Origin: Saturnia japonica
Taxonomy: Eukaryota > Arthropoda > Insecta > Lepidoptera > Saturniidae
Length of the DNA: 64,000 nucleotides
Direction: 5' to 3'
Assembly: GCA_033032175.1 (NCBI GenBank)
Contig: CM065317.1
Location: 19,861,279-19,925,278 of the forward strand
A model generated the notes under the pieces. The model was not told the DNA's origin, did no database searches, and worked only from the letters and a program-made list of their open reading frames with translations. Of this stretch, positions 22,724 through 35,200 are shown in pieces (the first letter of the stretch is position 1; every line of letters begins with the position of its first letter). The position numbers and the translations under genes were made by a program.

Positions 22724-24315
22724 TGGATTCATAGAGCCACAGTTAGTGATCAAAGCTCTGCCAATGTTGCAGCTAATAAGTCATTAATATCGGACTCAAA
22801 TAGAGAACTTCTACGCAGTGAAGGCTACAATGATAATAATGTTTCCTATAACATTAATAGTAACCGGCTATATCACATCTATGATGTACCTCATTTACTA
22901 AAATGTTTTCGCAATAATTTTCAGAAGAAAGATCTTCTCATCGGTAATCGGCGTGCTAAGTGGGAGTGCATTGAAATTCTTTATAAAGTAGATGGAAATG
23001 GTGGACGAGCAAGAAGCACTAAACTCACCGACAAACATGTTAAACCTACATCATATGATAAAATGAAGGTAAGTAAAATTCTCACTGACTCATCTCAAAA
23101 ATCAACCTGTATAGGCGTGAAATCATTTATGTACACTATGTAAGTAAAATTATTAAAATTCCAGTCGCATGTGAAGTTTGTAAAATGACCACTCTGCTTG
23201 ACAAAAGTGATGTACGATTGCCCATACTAAAGAGATCTCAACATATTTTAGTCATTTTCATCTCCGATACTACTGAATATATATTTACTAGCTGGTACCC
23301 GCGACTTCGTCTGTATATTATGGATACTAGCTTTGCCCCGCATTATTTTTTTATTTTATAAATAAGATTACTTTATTGTATATTTCCAGGTCAAACTAGC
23401 TGCTCAAGTATTCAGCAGACAAGTGGCTACATCGCTTGAAGTTTATATGAAGTCCCTGCTTTTTCTACAGGAGCATGAATATTCTATTCCGAATGTGGAT
23501 ATTGATAATGATCTTTTCACAGTAGAAATACTTTTATTTATAAATGATTTGTTTGATAGTTTAAATCGTTTTGGTCACTCTGGTTATAAATTGCAACATG
23601 CTCTATCTTTAAATTCTGAACACATAGATTTCTGGAATAATGCTGTGAAGAAACTAAATTCAATGCGGTTTGATTCTTCTGTTGAAAGGGAAAGCAAGCC
23701 TTTGTCACTGAAGCATTTTATGCATAATATTAAAACTATGAAACATCTGTGGTCTGATTTACGCTCTATTGAGGGTGTAAAATTTTTAAGTCTCAGACGA
23801 CTAAACCAAGATCCAATAGAAAAATTTTTTGGTCTAATAAGAGCACATGGTAATTTCAATACCAACCCAGATTGTACTCACTTTGTCTCGGCTTATAAAA
23901 CTTTATTAATTAATAACATCACTACTGGTAAGTCATTATTTACAAATTGTGCTAATGATCATGACAAAATGTTAGGTACCCTTCAAAATTTAGTAAACCA
24001 ATAAAAATATGGATCATACATTGATAATTTTCAAACTGACGACACTGAATTCATAGAGAATTTTATTCCCCCAGGAATGTACATTGGAACAAAAAATTGA
24101 TACTACATTGTACAATTGTGAGATGCACAAAGAAACTTTTCTCAAAGCTTTTTGGTTATTTATTAGAATGCAAGTAAAACAATGGTGGCATTAATTTTAA
24201 CAGACGAATGCATAATATTGATTCCAGATCTAAAGATGTAGAAATGGAAAGTTTAATCCATACTAAAGCTACAAAAGGATTTAGTTACAGATCAGTTAGA
24301 AGGCGTAGTACTACA
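22724..24315 (+). pseudogene. P-element/THAP9-like transposase, N-terminus missing
   Basis: Two exons joined in phase 0 across a GT/AG intron (23069-23389). Exon one, from about 22724 to 23068, reads ATVSDQSSANVAANKSLISD, YHIYDVPHLLKCFRNNFQKK and RAKWECIEILYKV. The DQ..AN and DVPHLLKC.RNN blocks are hallmarks of P-type transposases. Exon two, 23390-24003, reads VKLAAQVFSRQVATSL, LSLRRLNQDPIEKFFGLIRA (the D..E.FFG.IR block) and TNPDCTHFVSAYKTLL. A stop at 24001-24003 is followed by decayed C-terminal pieces to about 24315 (KATKGFSYRSVRRRS). No THAP zinc finger is present upstream. The intron contains a fragment of an ACCCGCGACTTCGTCTG repeat. Confidence 0.82.
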
Positions 24316-24892
24316 TAATCATATTTAACTGTATAGGTACTACTTATTATTATCATAGTTTCTGCAACTAAAATTGTCTTTATTTTAATTCCTCTATTAA
24401 CTATTATTATGTATAGATATATTATTACTGGATCTAGATACCTATATCTACTATGCCTTTGCAAAATATATCACTATGCAATTACTAACAGAATTCCTTC
24501 AGTATGCCTCATAGTTAATTCTAACGAGTATGCAAATTTAGTTTACATTGTTTTTAAAATATAGTACTACTACTAGTTGTAATATATTATTAATGATTCA
24601 TTGTTATTATTAGGTAATGTTCTTAGTTATCTAATGTACATAATATAACATTGATTGATTAAATCAGAATCAATTATAAAATAAAATTTAAAAGATGCAT
24701 GAATATACTCACATGTATTGTTATGATTTTTAAGGTAAATAATAATTATGTAATTCTAGTATGTAATCATGTCATAAAGTAGCATATTTTCTTTGTTTCT
24801 AATTACTTAATTAGGCATTATGTGTAATATTTACTAATTATTCATACAAATATTTTATGAAGCATGCAAATTTGTCTGGTGTATTTTTTAAC

Positions 24893-25215
24893 AACATTCA
24901 TGATTCATATTAAGAAAATTATTTTATAAGTGTACTTTTAATAACTTTTGTTTTATGTTAATATTTTGTAATGTTTTTATTCTTATGATCTTAATTAATT
25001 AATTGTAATATAAATTTGTTTTCCCTGTCTGTAATAATATTGAGAAATACGTTGTGAGCGATTGATTTTTATATTGATGATTAATTCTGTTATTTCTGTA
25101 GTTTTTGTCTACATTCATGAGTCATATTAAGAAACTTATTTTATATACTTTTAATAACTATTGTTTTATGGTAATATTTTTATTCTTATGATCATTTAAT
25201 TGTAATAATGTTCCA
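24893..25215 (+). repeat. Diverged direct duplicate, about 105-125 bp units
   Basis: ACATTCATGATTCATATTAAGAAA (24894 onward) recurs as ACATTCATGAGTCATATTAAGAAA (25111 onward). Both are followed by TTATTTTATA, CTTTTAATAACT, TTGTTTTATG and TTTTTATTCTTATGATC. The copies are separated by about 90 bp of unrelated sequence, inside the P-like insertion. Confidence 0.6.
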
Positions 25216-25470
25216 TTTTGTATTTCCTTTTTTCTGGTTTCACTTTTAGTTCCATGCGCTCCGTCTTTCTTTTATTGAATGGCAACTGTTCTTACTGTTA
25301 TTACACATTTCAGCCAAAGTCAATGTTAAACAATAAGTATTTACCCAAATGTAATTATCTATCTTGCAATATTCAAACATAGCTTCAACAAGATCGAGGC
25401 TCCATTTTTAAAATTTTACAGGGAGTTTTATGTGAACTTAAAATGCATGTTCCCAGTTAGGTATTTATAA

Positions 25471-25610
25471 TCCACTTGTGCAAAATAACCAAACTACATC
25501 ACGTAAAATGTCGCCAAAATTATACAATATAGAGCCAACAGAAGGTATGAATTAAAATAAAAACCACCACAACACTTCAAGATCCTGCCGAAATTCCTAG
25601 GTCTGAGGTT
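25471..25610 (+). repeat. Dispersed repeat, copy 1 (partner at 41151)
   Basis: Shares CC.ACT.GTGCA.AATAACC and AACTACATCACGTAAAAT, then a decayed stretch ending in CAAGATCC.G..GAATT, with 41151-41320 downstream of BOP1. It is probably an old miniature element present in both the insertion and host DNA. Confidence 0.55.
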
Positions 25611-26238
25611 TTAAAACAATGCATAAAGCCGGTCCTAAGCCCGTGAAGTATGAAGGGAAAGTTTTATGGCATGTTAATATTTGTAAATCCCAATAAGAAT
25701 AAATATTATGTAATCCTTACGTTTCTTTTATTTTAAGATTCAGTTTGATAAATCTGGTAAAATGGTTGCCGTCGCAAAAATATCGATAAAAACCGGTAAT
25801 TTGTTTAGTAAAATACCGATTGACACGAAATACATCACTAGTTTACTTATTTACCGTAAAGTACCGATTTAAATGTATGATTCCATCACTAACGTAATTT
25901 GACAAGTACCATATATACAAATATAATGAGAGAAAGAGAGAGGTAGCGGACGGCTCATTAGGCCACTTCAAGAGTAAATGCGATGGAGATATCAATCATG
26001 AATGAAATGTATAAATTGGTATCTATAGAAAGTTGTGTATGTGTATCGTCTGTGAATATGTGTAAATCACCTCGCTAACGAAACAAAACGATTGTTCTAA
26101 GATGGTCGTCTATCCTCTGGTTATTGGTCTATGGTGCTCAGCTCATGGTCTTACGGCTTTTTACGATATATAACCGATATTGTAAATTTGTATGGATTTA
26201 AAGTATTACACGCGTAATAAATGAAGTTTTTATAGAAA

Positions 26239-29200
26239 ATGCCGCCGTTTAGAGGAGGATTGTTGAAGAGGAAAAATAAATCAGAGGATTCGGTAAAAAC
26301 CTCTTTGAAAAATGAGGTAGATATATAAGAACTGCATGTAAAAAGTGAACTGCGTCTTTTGCAAACTTAATAAATAACCAAAATCTGTTTCTATCCAGTC
26401 AGACAATGAGGACTTAATACAGGGTGAGCTGAATGTCGAAGGCGACGCTACTGACTCCGAACGGGAAGATGAGCCTGAAGCCGATTCTGACCAAGAGCGA
26501 GATGTTTGTTTTATTTTATAATCTTGTTACTAGAATCCATTTATTGATTAAAAATTAAGGGGTTGGATTTAGAATCCTTTGGCACGAAATGGGGTCGAAA
26601 TCGTTAAGAGATTAGATCCCTGATTATAATGGTACCACTATCACTACGAGGTAATTCGCCGTTTTCGAGAAAATTAATGAAAACATTCCTAACCTCAAAA
26701 CTACTAAATTATATTTGCAAATACAGAAACTGAAATGTAAAGCATAATTACGACTTGGTATTGTTATTCTGTCATCCAACTAACATTTCGCAAAACAAAA
26801 GAAAACTCCTTGGACACTATCTCAGCAGAGCTTAATAAAAAAGTAAACAAACATAATTATATTTAATTAGCAATTTTTCAAAATTGTTTTGTTTTATTAT
26901 TGTGTTCTTCTTCTAATATAACTAATACCATCTACTTTTTTTAATAAATATTTTGATAGTTCTAGTAAATATGAAATAGTGATAAATGAATTTTACTAAT
27001 TTTTATAAATACAAAATACCATAAATTATATTATTTAAGTAACAGATTCTATAGTTTTACCAAAGTTTTAGCCATTTGAAAGTAAATAGGCAAAGGGAGC
27101 TCTGAGTGTGTTAGGTTTCTTGAGATGAGGAAAAGTCCAAATCAACTCCAACTCCAAATCTTATCATTTATTATTGTTATTCTAAGTTAAATTACCAAAA
27201 TCACAAATTTTGTCTATTAAGCATTGTACCCCCCTATAACTCTGGCCTGGGGCATTACATTTCCATGGGAATGGTATCATAAGATTAGGAATTGCTTCCC
27301 CCACCCTCTGCACCTTCTCTGCTGCTCAGTGTTTAAAATCAATAAGAAATGATTAAATTTTTAATTTGGCCTTGAAACATTAACTACCAATATCTCTGGC
27401 CAGGTGACTTACCTTGTAATGGGAGTAAGGTCAGAGGGTTTGGTACAGCCCCTCCAATTCCTCTCTCTGTGCCAAAAGATTCTAAATATTAACCAAATTA
27501 AGGACTATGTAACATTTTCAAAAATAATTTGTTGTGGATGCATAATAAAATCGAAACAAAAACATAATTGTGAAAAGCAGGCCAAGTTCTGTATAAAGGA
27601 CGTTCTTTGTAGTTGTTGTTACCAATTAAAGATCTGAAATCTAACAGGTGTCAAGTTCCATACCTGTTCTTTTAACTATAGCTGTAGGAATGTACTTTCT
27701 TCAAATATTTACAAAACAATTTGTTACTTTCTTTGATATGGGATTTCTAACTGGGCAATTTGGCCCCTTTTTAACATTTATATCTTTGTTGGGATATTAT
27801 TTTTTGAAAAGCTATACAACAACACCATTTATTAGTGAGCATATCAAATAATCAAAAATGCCATTGTAGTTGATGCTAATTAAGAGTATTATTTAGTAAA
27901 AAATAATAATTTAAATTGTACTTAGGTTGACTTGTTCCTTTCCAAGAAATTATTATGTCATTGACATATCTATATTAATATAAGATTTGCTGCTCCTTGA
28001 CAATATACATATTTTATATCCTCTATTAAGGGACTTAGATGTGAGCCCATGGCTAATCCTTCCTTCTGGCGATAGAACATTTCACGGAATTTGAAGTAAT
28101 TTTAAATAATAATAATATCAATAAATAATAGTACACTCGTCTGCTAGCTTCGGAGGAGTCAACATCGATCTCAGGATGTCTTGTTGAGGGGTGTAACACA
28201 TGTTATCGATTGTGGATGTTTCTTCTCTTATCTTTAACATATTTTTTAAATTAATTTATTTTATTTTTAATTTAGCCATAAAAATGCTACTTTTCTAGTA
28301 CTACATATAACAGTAATGTTGTTTCTGTGTACAGGAGGTGCTGTTTGATGACACCGCTGACTCTATACTTGGGGATGAAGAACAAGTTGAATATGCTACA
28401 GATGAATCATCAGTATGTTACCTAATTTGATTTATTCTTTAATTTTTTAAATAGAATAGAATAAGTGACTGGCTCACAAGTGCAGCTGCTGGAACACACC
28501 TGTTGGTGCTTGGCGACAGATTTTCAATTTGAGGGTGCTAGTTTGCCAGGCAGGCATTAGAAAATGCTTTACCACATACTATGTTTTCATCACATTGTTT
28601 TCCTTTAGTGAAAGCTTGAGCTTGAGCTCATTGCAGGGATTCAAACTCACATTAATCAATACGGTATCCATACACTCTACCAATGAGTTATCACTGCTGC
28701 TGAGAATATCAAGTAATAACAATGTACAGATTAAGAATTAAGCCTTAAAAGCCCTTCTAGTCAAAAACATGGTTATTTAATAGAATTAATATTATGCTTA
28801 TTATTTATGCTATTAAAATGTTATTGTTGGTATTTGTAGGAACTTACAGACTCAGAAGCTGATTATGAAACAGAAGAGGATGAAGATATCAATAAAGAAG
28901 GCAGCAATGAAAGTGTTGATAGTGGTGCAGAGTCAGGGAGTGGCAGTCAGACTAATAAACCTAAACAAAGTAATAAACCAAAGCAAAAGCTGCTTATAGG
29001 AAATGCGAGAAATAAAAAATTGATGAAAAAAAAGAAAGACACTAAAAGCAGTATAGATCGACTAGCGGACAGCATACAACAGACTAGTGTTACACAACCT
29101 GTTCACCAGAGAGGTTAGTCACAAGTACATTTTATGAAAGCGCATAAATATCTGAAAACTAGTGACCCACCCCAGCTTCGCATGGGTTCAAATTACAAAG

Positions 29201-32200
29201 TGGTGTATTTTATGTTTAAAAAAGGCTGATTTGAAATTTATCACTTTATCAATGATAGTTCATAACTGCCTCATTAGCCTAAAAATTGTCAGTAGCAGCT
29301 CAGAGTTTGGCTTTGTACTTGATTAATGGTAATAGGCTCACCCCCTATTACCTGGTGAAATATGGGTGTACACCTCTGCCTAACGCTTCGGGGATACAGG
29401 GATGATGTTATTTTATGTAACTTCATAGTTACACATAGTGCACTTGGCTCGCGTCGCACAATTTAGCATAGGTTTTTTAGGTAGGATTTCTTTGGTCATA
29501 AATTATTTTGAATTCTTGATATCTTCTACAGTATTCATTTAAATGGAAACCTATAAAGGTCAATCTTAATCTACATTAAATGTCTAAGTTAACTGAGGAT
29601 CTTATCTGGATAAATATTAATACTGAATTCGAGAAAATAGCTTCACAAATAACTTAATACTTTTAATTTATCTTGAAGCTAAAAATGGTTAATTTGAGTC
29701 AATCTTAGGAAATAAACATATGCATCGCGGCCTCTTTTTACAACATTATTTTGATGCATTTCATAAGGTTTAGCCAGTGTAAGCCATCTAAGCGCCTGAA
29801 AATCATTTTTTGAGGACTAGATTACAAATAATTGAATTTTTTCTACTATACAAAAACTTAATTGGAATGTGTTGTATATATAAACATTCAGTAAAAATTC
29901 TCTAAATTTTAGTGAAACCTGCATTAAAAACCGTTGCATGGTTTAAAACATCTAAGTGTACATAGGGACAGACAGCAGGAGACACTTTGATTTTATACTG
30001 TGTATAGAACACAGTATGTACAGTGCTGCTCTTGTCGATGTAGCAATCTCCAGCTCTCTCTTCACTCTGCCTTCCTCTTGACACCTTGATTCTTGACACC
30101 TTGATACGACACGACGCCTATTTTTACCTTCACTTGTTAAATATATGTGCTTCTTTGTCCCTCTCCGCCCTCTCTTCCTCTTCCCTTCAATTTTTCTTTC
30201 TATTATGGTTTTTAATAGGTTGTTGTGTCGAATTAAATACCCCACCAATCTTCCTCTCCTATTTTCAATGATTCTTAGTAATATCCTCTTCTCGTTTACC
30301 ATGTTTAATACCCCCCTGATTCGTTTTCTTTTCCATCCATCTAATTGTCTCATCCTTCTCCAGCACCACATTTCGAATTGACTGTCACGGTCTTGACGGT
30401 CACTATCTGGACTAAATTCAACTTTATATATACGGCGTCTCGTAATTACGAATTCTGCCAGTGTCATGTCAGTCCTAGGAGAGTCACTCTATAATTGAAT
30501 TTTATATAATTTTGTTCTTTCAAGTTAGGCTGCTGAAAAACACACAGACAAACACAACACCTACTGACATCATAATGAATCTTAGTTAAAATGATAGATT
30601 AAAGTTTTATTTTCTTAATACAAAGAAAATTTGAGATAAAGTTGACAAAAGGGAAAGTACCTATGAGAGCAAAGCTTTAAAACCAGATGGACGGGGTATA
30701 TTGTTTGGTAAAGAGTCATACAAGTGATACAACAAATTAGGGCAATTGAAGAATAGTGTTCCAAAGTGCCTTCATCTATACCACATTCACATGTTGAGCT
30801 GTCTCTGATTCTGAGCTTTGCAACATGAACTGGAGAGCATATGTGACCTATAATAATACTTGCTACATTTACGAAATTTATAAAACCATGGTTTCCTCTG
30901 AATTTACTCCTGGATGGAAGCATATGATTTGCCTTTAATTAATTTGGATTTATTCCAGTTTGAGAACCGTGATGCAAATAAGTCCTTGGATAAAGAAGAT
31001 TAATCCTGAACATAGTTTTGTAGTGGTTTAGATAAACAGTCGGGGCAACTTCTCAAGCAAGAAGTTCAACAACTTCATTACCCTCGATTCCACTATGTAG
31101 ACTTTCATGACCTTGATTATTATCATCTTAACGTTCACCATCTCATCTCTATGGTCACTAACTCGACTGTAAGCATCCTTCAATGATAACCATTTCTTGC
31201 ATTACCTTGTCTATGGATCAACTCGGTAGGCAGCAACGCACGTTTACGTCGCGTCCATATCGACGTATCTGTGCGATTGTATCGATACAAACGGAAATGA
31301 AACGCGTAGAGGATGCGCTCATGAAAAAGCGCGTCGCGAGCCGATTCGTAGGGTTGATGGATTCTAAAAGCATCCAAGTTTTCTTGAGATATGTATTCTC
31401 GCTGTAAGCTCGTAATGGTTTAATATTAAATGCTTTTGATTTTTAGTTGTTAGTATGTAGTTGTTACATGTTGTTCAAGCTAGGGTGAGTGATATGTAAA
31501 TAATGTATTTTCAGATGAATATGAATCAGGTGACACATCGGACGAGGAGGAGCGACGCAACACTGTGGGCGAAGTCCCCATGTGGTGGTACAACGAGTAC
31601 TCACACGTCGGCTACGACCTCGACGGACGGCGCATTATAAAGCCACCGCAGCGAGACCACATTGACGAATTCCTTAGGTACCTTAATGTCGCTATTTCTT
31701 ACAGCTTTAAATCTGTAATGCTTCAAATAAACTATTTGATAATATTCAAGGAAATGCGAAGATCCTGAATTTTGGCGAACAGTGCGTGATCCTACGACCG
31801 GTCAGGATGTGGTGCTCAGCAAAGAGGACTTGCAACTCATACAGAGGTTGCGGGAAGGGCACGTGCCGAACCCGGAACACAATGAATATGAGGTATTCTT
31901 CTAATCAATGTGAAAAGGCAACTGGACAATAAGCAATAGAAACCGATAACACCGTGTGACGTCTGTTGGTCACGCGCTCTGCATTAACGTTTGCTAGCTT
32001 TTTAAATCCATAATTATTATTAATAATCAAAATAAAGAATTCATTATGAAAGAAGTGAAATAAATAGGATACAAAACAGTGTATGATATATACATAATGG
32101 TGTAATTGTAGCCGTGGATAGAATGGTTCAGCCGGGAGGTGATGCAAACACCGGTCCGTGCGTTCCCGGAGCACAAGCGCTCGTTCCTGCCGTCGCGCTC

Positions 32201-35200
32201 AGAACAGATGCAGATTAGCAAGATCGTGCATGCGCTCAAGATGGGTTGGATGAAGACAAGGAAACAGCTCGCCCAAGAGAGGAGAAAGAGAAAGGTAATA
32301 CAAAGATAATATTAACAAACAATATGTTTCATGGTACATAGCATTGTTATGGTCAGTATGTATCCATTGTTCCACTTAACAAACATCATATTGATCAGAA
32401 TGTAATTTGATAGTACAAACTTAAATTAATATTAAGTCCATTCATATCTGTTCTTTATTATGGTGAGTTTGTTTGGTTGAATAGTAAAGAAATTTCTAAG
32501 CTTTATACTACAACCCTAAGAGAGGGGTAGAAATTGATAGCGGATGAAACCGCGGGGCACACTTAGTTGTGTAAAGTAATTTCTGTTATATAATACTAAC
32601 TAGCAAACTCCCATGGTTTTTGTAACTATAGGCTTGAATATAGCATGTCTATCAGTTATTGAATTATGTATTTTAATTGTATTATTAGTTCCAGAGATTG
32701 AATGTTGTTCCTTCTACCAATGTCATGACGCGTTTTAGTGTTGTACTATCACTAGAAGCTATTTTAAAACGACAAAATATTATTGTAAGCAACTTTAATC
32801 ATAATTTTGATTAGTTGGAACAAAAAGGATAGGAAATCACAGCGTAAGGCGGAAACTCTGTTGACGAAAAAGGATAAACATACATTCGAAGTTGTCGCTG
32901 CGCCAGCCAATAGAAACGAACGGCAAATCTAACTTCTCAAAGTAAAATATCTAAACAGTGTTTCAACTAGGGTATTTTTATAAAATAATCATATAAACTT
33001 CATTGAAGAGTTGGGGTTTTTGTTTTTTATTGTATGAAGTAATAACAAACAGGCGTGCGGTTCACGTGATGTTAAGTGATTACTACAGTACTGAGGCCGG
33101 TCACAATAGCATTACTATTATATAGTTATTTCGTTTATTAGTAGCAACATTGACATCTATACTATTATTATTATTTTTCTTCATCATATATAAATCAGAT
33201 AACGAGAAAATATTTTGAACAAACTTTAGTAACAGACAATGTCATTGTCATCCAATCATCTTACCGTCTTTGGGTTCTGATTTTTGAAATCCATTTTTCT
33301 CTTAGCAATCCATCTTTAGGTAATGTAAACACAAGAAAAAGAACAATTTCCTACTAAAGTTTAATGGTAAAAATGATTTTATATAAGCATTTTTTTGCTA
33401 GTGACATAATATGGCTAATGCTTCTATAAAAAGTAAGTAATTTTTGCACAGAAAATGACCTACTATTAACCCACAGAAATAAGAGTATGATTAACCTACT
33501 GTTTTAATTTGCTCTGTGGTGTTGGTCTGCCGTTCGTTACTATCTTACTCTTTCCCTCTTACACAAAATACATGTATGTTCTCGCCCATACCGATATCAA
33601 TTCATGACGCGTTCAGAGTTAAATTATTAACGTAAAGTAAGTAACTGTGAATAATATTAAATAAAAAGAAATTAAAGTGATTTTCAAAACTTCATTAAAA
33701 ATTTGATTATGTGTAGATTGTAAAAATAATAATAGTTAGTTAATTACAAGTGGGGTATAGTGTTCCATAAAATAAAATAAAAATAAAAAAAAGCCATTTA
33801 TTTCTTACAGAAATACTATTTACAAAGTTTTGTTAGTGTTAAAAGAAAAAGATTTGGTTAGTTAGTTAAAATATTATTTGCTATTTCCGAAATTATTCTG
33901 TAAGAACCCCTCTGCAGGTAAAGGCCTCCTCCAATTTGAGTCAGTTTTCTCTGGATTGCGCTATTTGTATCCAGTTTAGACCCGCTGTGTGTTTGATTTC
34001 ATCTTCCTATCTGTTGCAGGGTTTCCCTTTCTTTCTTTTGCCCACTGGCCCCCTCCATACTTAAAAAATAAATTTCAGGTTCAGAAAGGCCGAGGTAGCT
34101 TTCTATATTATTTTTGAGATGGCATTTAACTATAATACCTACGCCATGTCTTCCAGGCGTGTGGCCTGTATAGCAGAAAATGAAGTTTTCGTACTATTCG
34201 ATTTTGTTTCCAATGCGTCTTGTTTCAGCTAATCCTAGTATGTTGTATTTAAATTCTTTGAGGGCTTCGCTTAGCTCTAACAGACGCTCATATGATGAAA
34301 GTGTTTTAACATTGTATGTCAGGATGTATAACGTTCTTTGTAAAGTTGTTTCGTTTTTTAGAGGGTTGTTTGGAGGGTTTCGGTCATAATCTTCCACGGT
34401 GACCAGCCGGCTTGGAAGATGAATAGTATTCCATAGTGAAAATTATAAATGTATATTGTTTGTAACATTTGTAATTTATTTCCAGAGATAACAATGACAC
34501 AGAATAAAAAAATTGAGTGACCACAATAAAATACTTAATAGATTTAGCAAGCAACGACTGTCACCATCTTGAGTATCTGACTGGCCATGTTTGAATTTGA
34601 AATAACAAAATAGATTTTAGTGTCAAAAATAACTTCCTGACACAACATTATATCAAAACACGACAGCGACAATTACAATAGGCCTAAACACTAGCTACTA
34701 CAATAAATAGATAGTTTTAAATACCACTAGCAATATTCAATAGCGTGTTTCGCTTCATTACCCTTAAAAGCGGCTATTACCCATCGCTACCTAGACTCGT
34801 TTTTTTTCGTTTGGTGAGCTTGAACTGACGTAACTCACCCACCCCTACATTTAAACTAACTCCGTGCCTCACAACGTCTTGTTCTATATCTACTTATTCC
34901 ATAGTATTTCTCGTATTATCTCTATATTTTCACTATTTATTTAACACATTAAAAGCAATACATGAACTTTTAAAATGCTGTTAGCGACTATTTATGTACA
35001 CGAAACGTCCACGACAACAATATAAGGTAGGTAAGCGAGCTATGGAATGGATACAAAACTATCCTAAAGCATTCCCAACTATATTTATATTCAATTACTA
35101 GTATACGTGTATCTACGTTATACTATTAGGTAATTTATTACATTATATAACATGAATCTTAACCTAAAATGTCGCGAATAACCAGCGTAAAAAACTATAA

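Larger units (their letters stand above)
22367..26133 (+). mobile_element. 3.77-kb insertion carrying a P-element-like transposase
   Basis: Flanked by GTGCTCAGC at 22358-22366 and 26134-26142, that is, an 8- or 9-bp target duplication. P elements make 8-bp duplications. The related empty site is intact in unit 1. Contains transposase relics at 22724-24315, an AT-rich region with an internal duplicate (24893-25215), and a segment also found at 41151 (25471-25610). I did not find convincing terminal inverted repeats at the exact ends; ACCCGCTACGTTTCTCTTTC near 22449 and the reverse complement of 25931-25952 are similar and may be subterminal repeats. Confidence 0.7.
22248..27079 (+). repeat. 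Tandem duplication unit 2, split by an insertion
   Basis: Unit 2 consists of 22248-22366 (119 bp) plus 26143-27079 (937 bp), together 1056 bp, exactly the length of unit 1. By eye about eight substitutions and no indels separate the two units (for example GAAGAAGAAG versus GAAGAAGTAG, AGTATAACACG versus AGTATTACACG, AACATTTCACAAAA versus AACATTTCGCAAAA). The insertion at 22367-26133 is bracketed by a repeated GTGCTCAGC. Confidence 0.88.

Noticed and set aside
27404..27851. Two adjacent short frames, one with a hydrophobic stretch, in BOP1 intron 2
   Set aside because: No start context, splice sites or known family; AT-rich codon content typical of chance frames.
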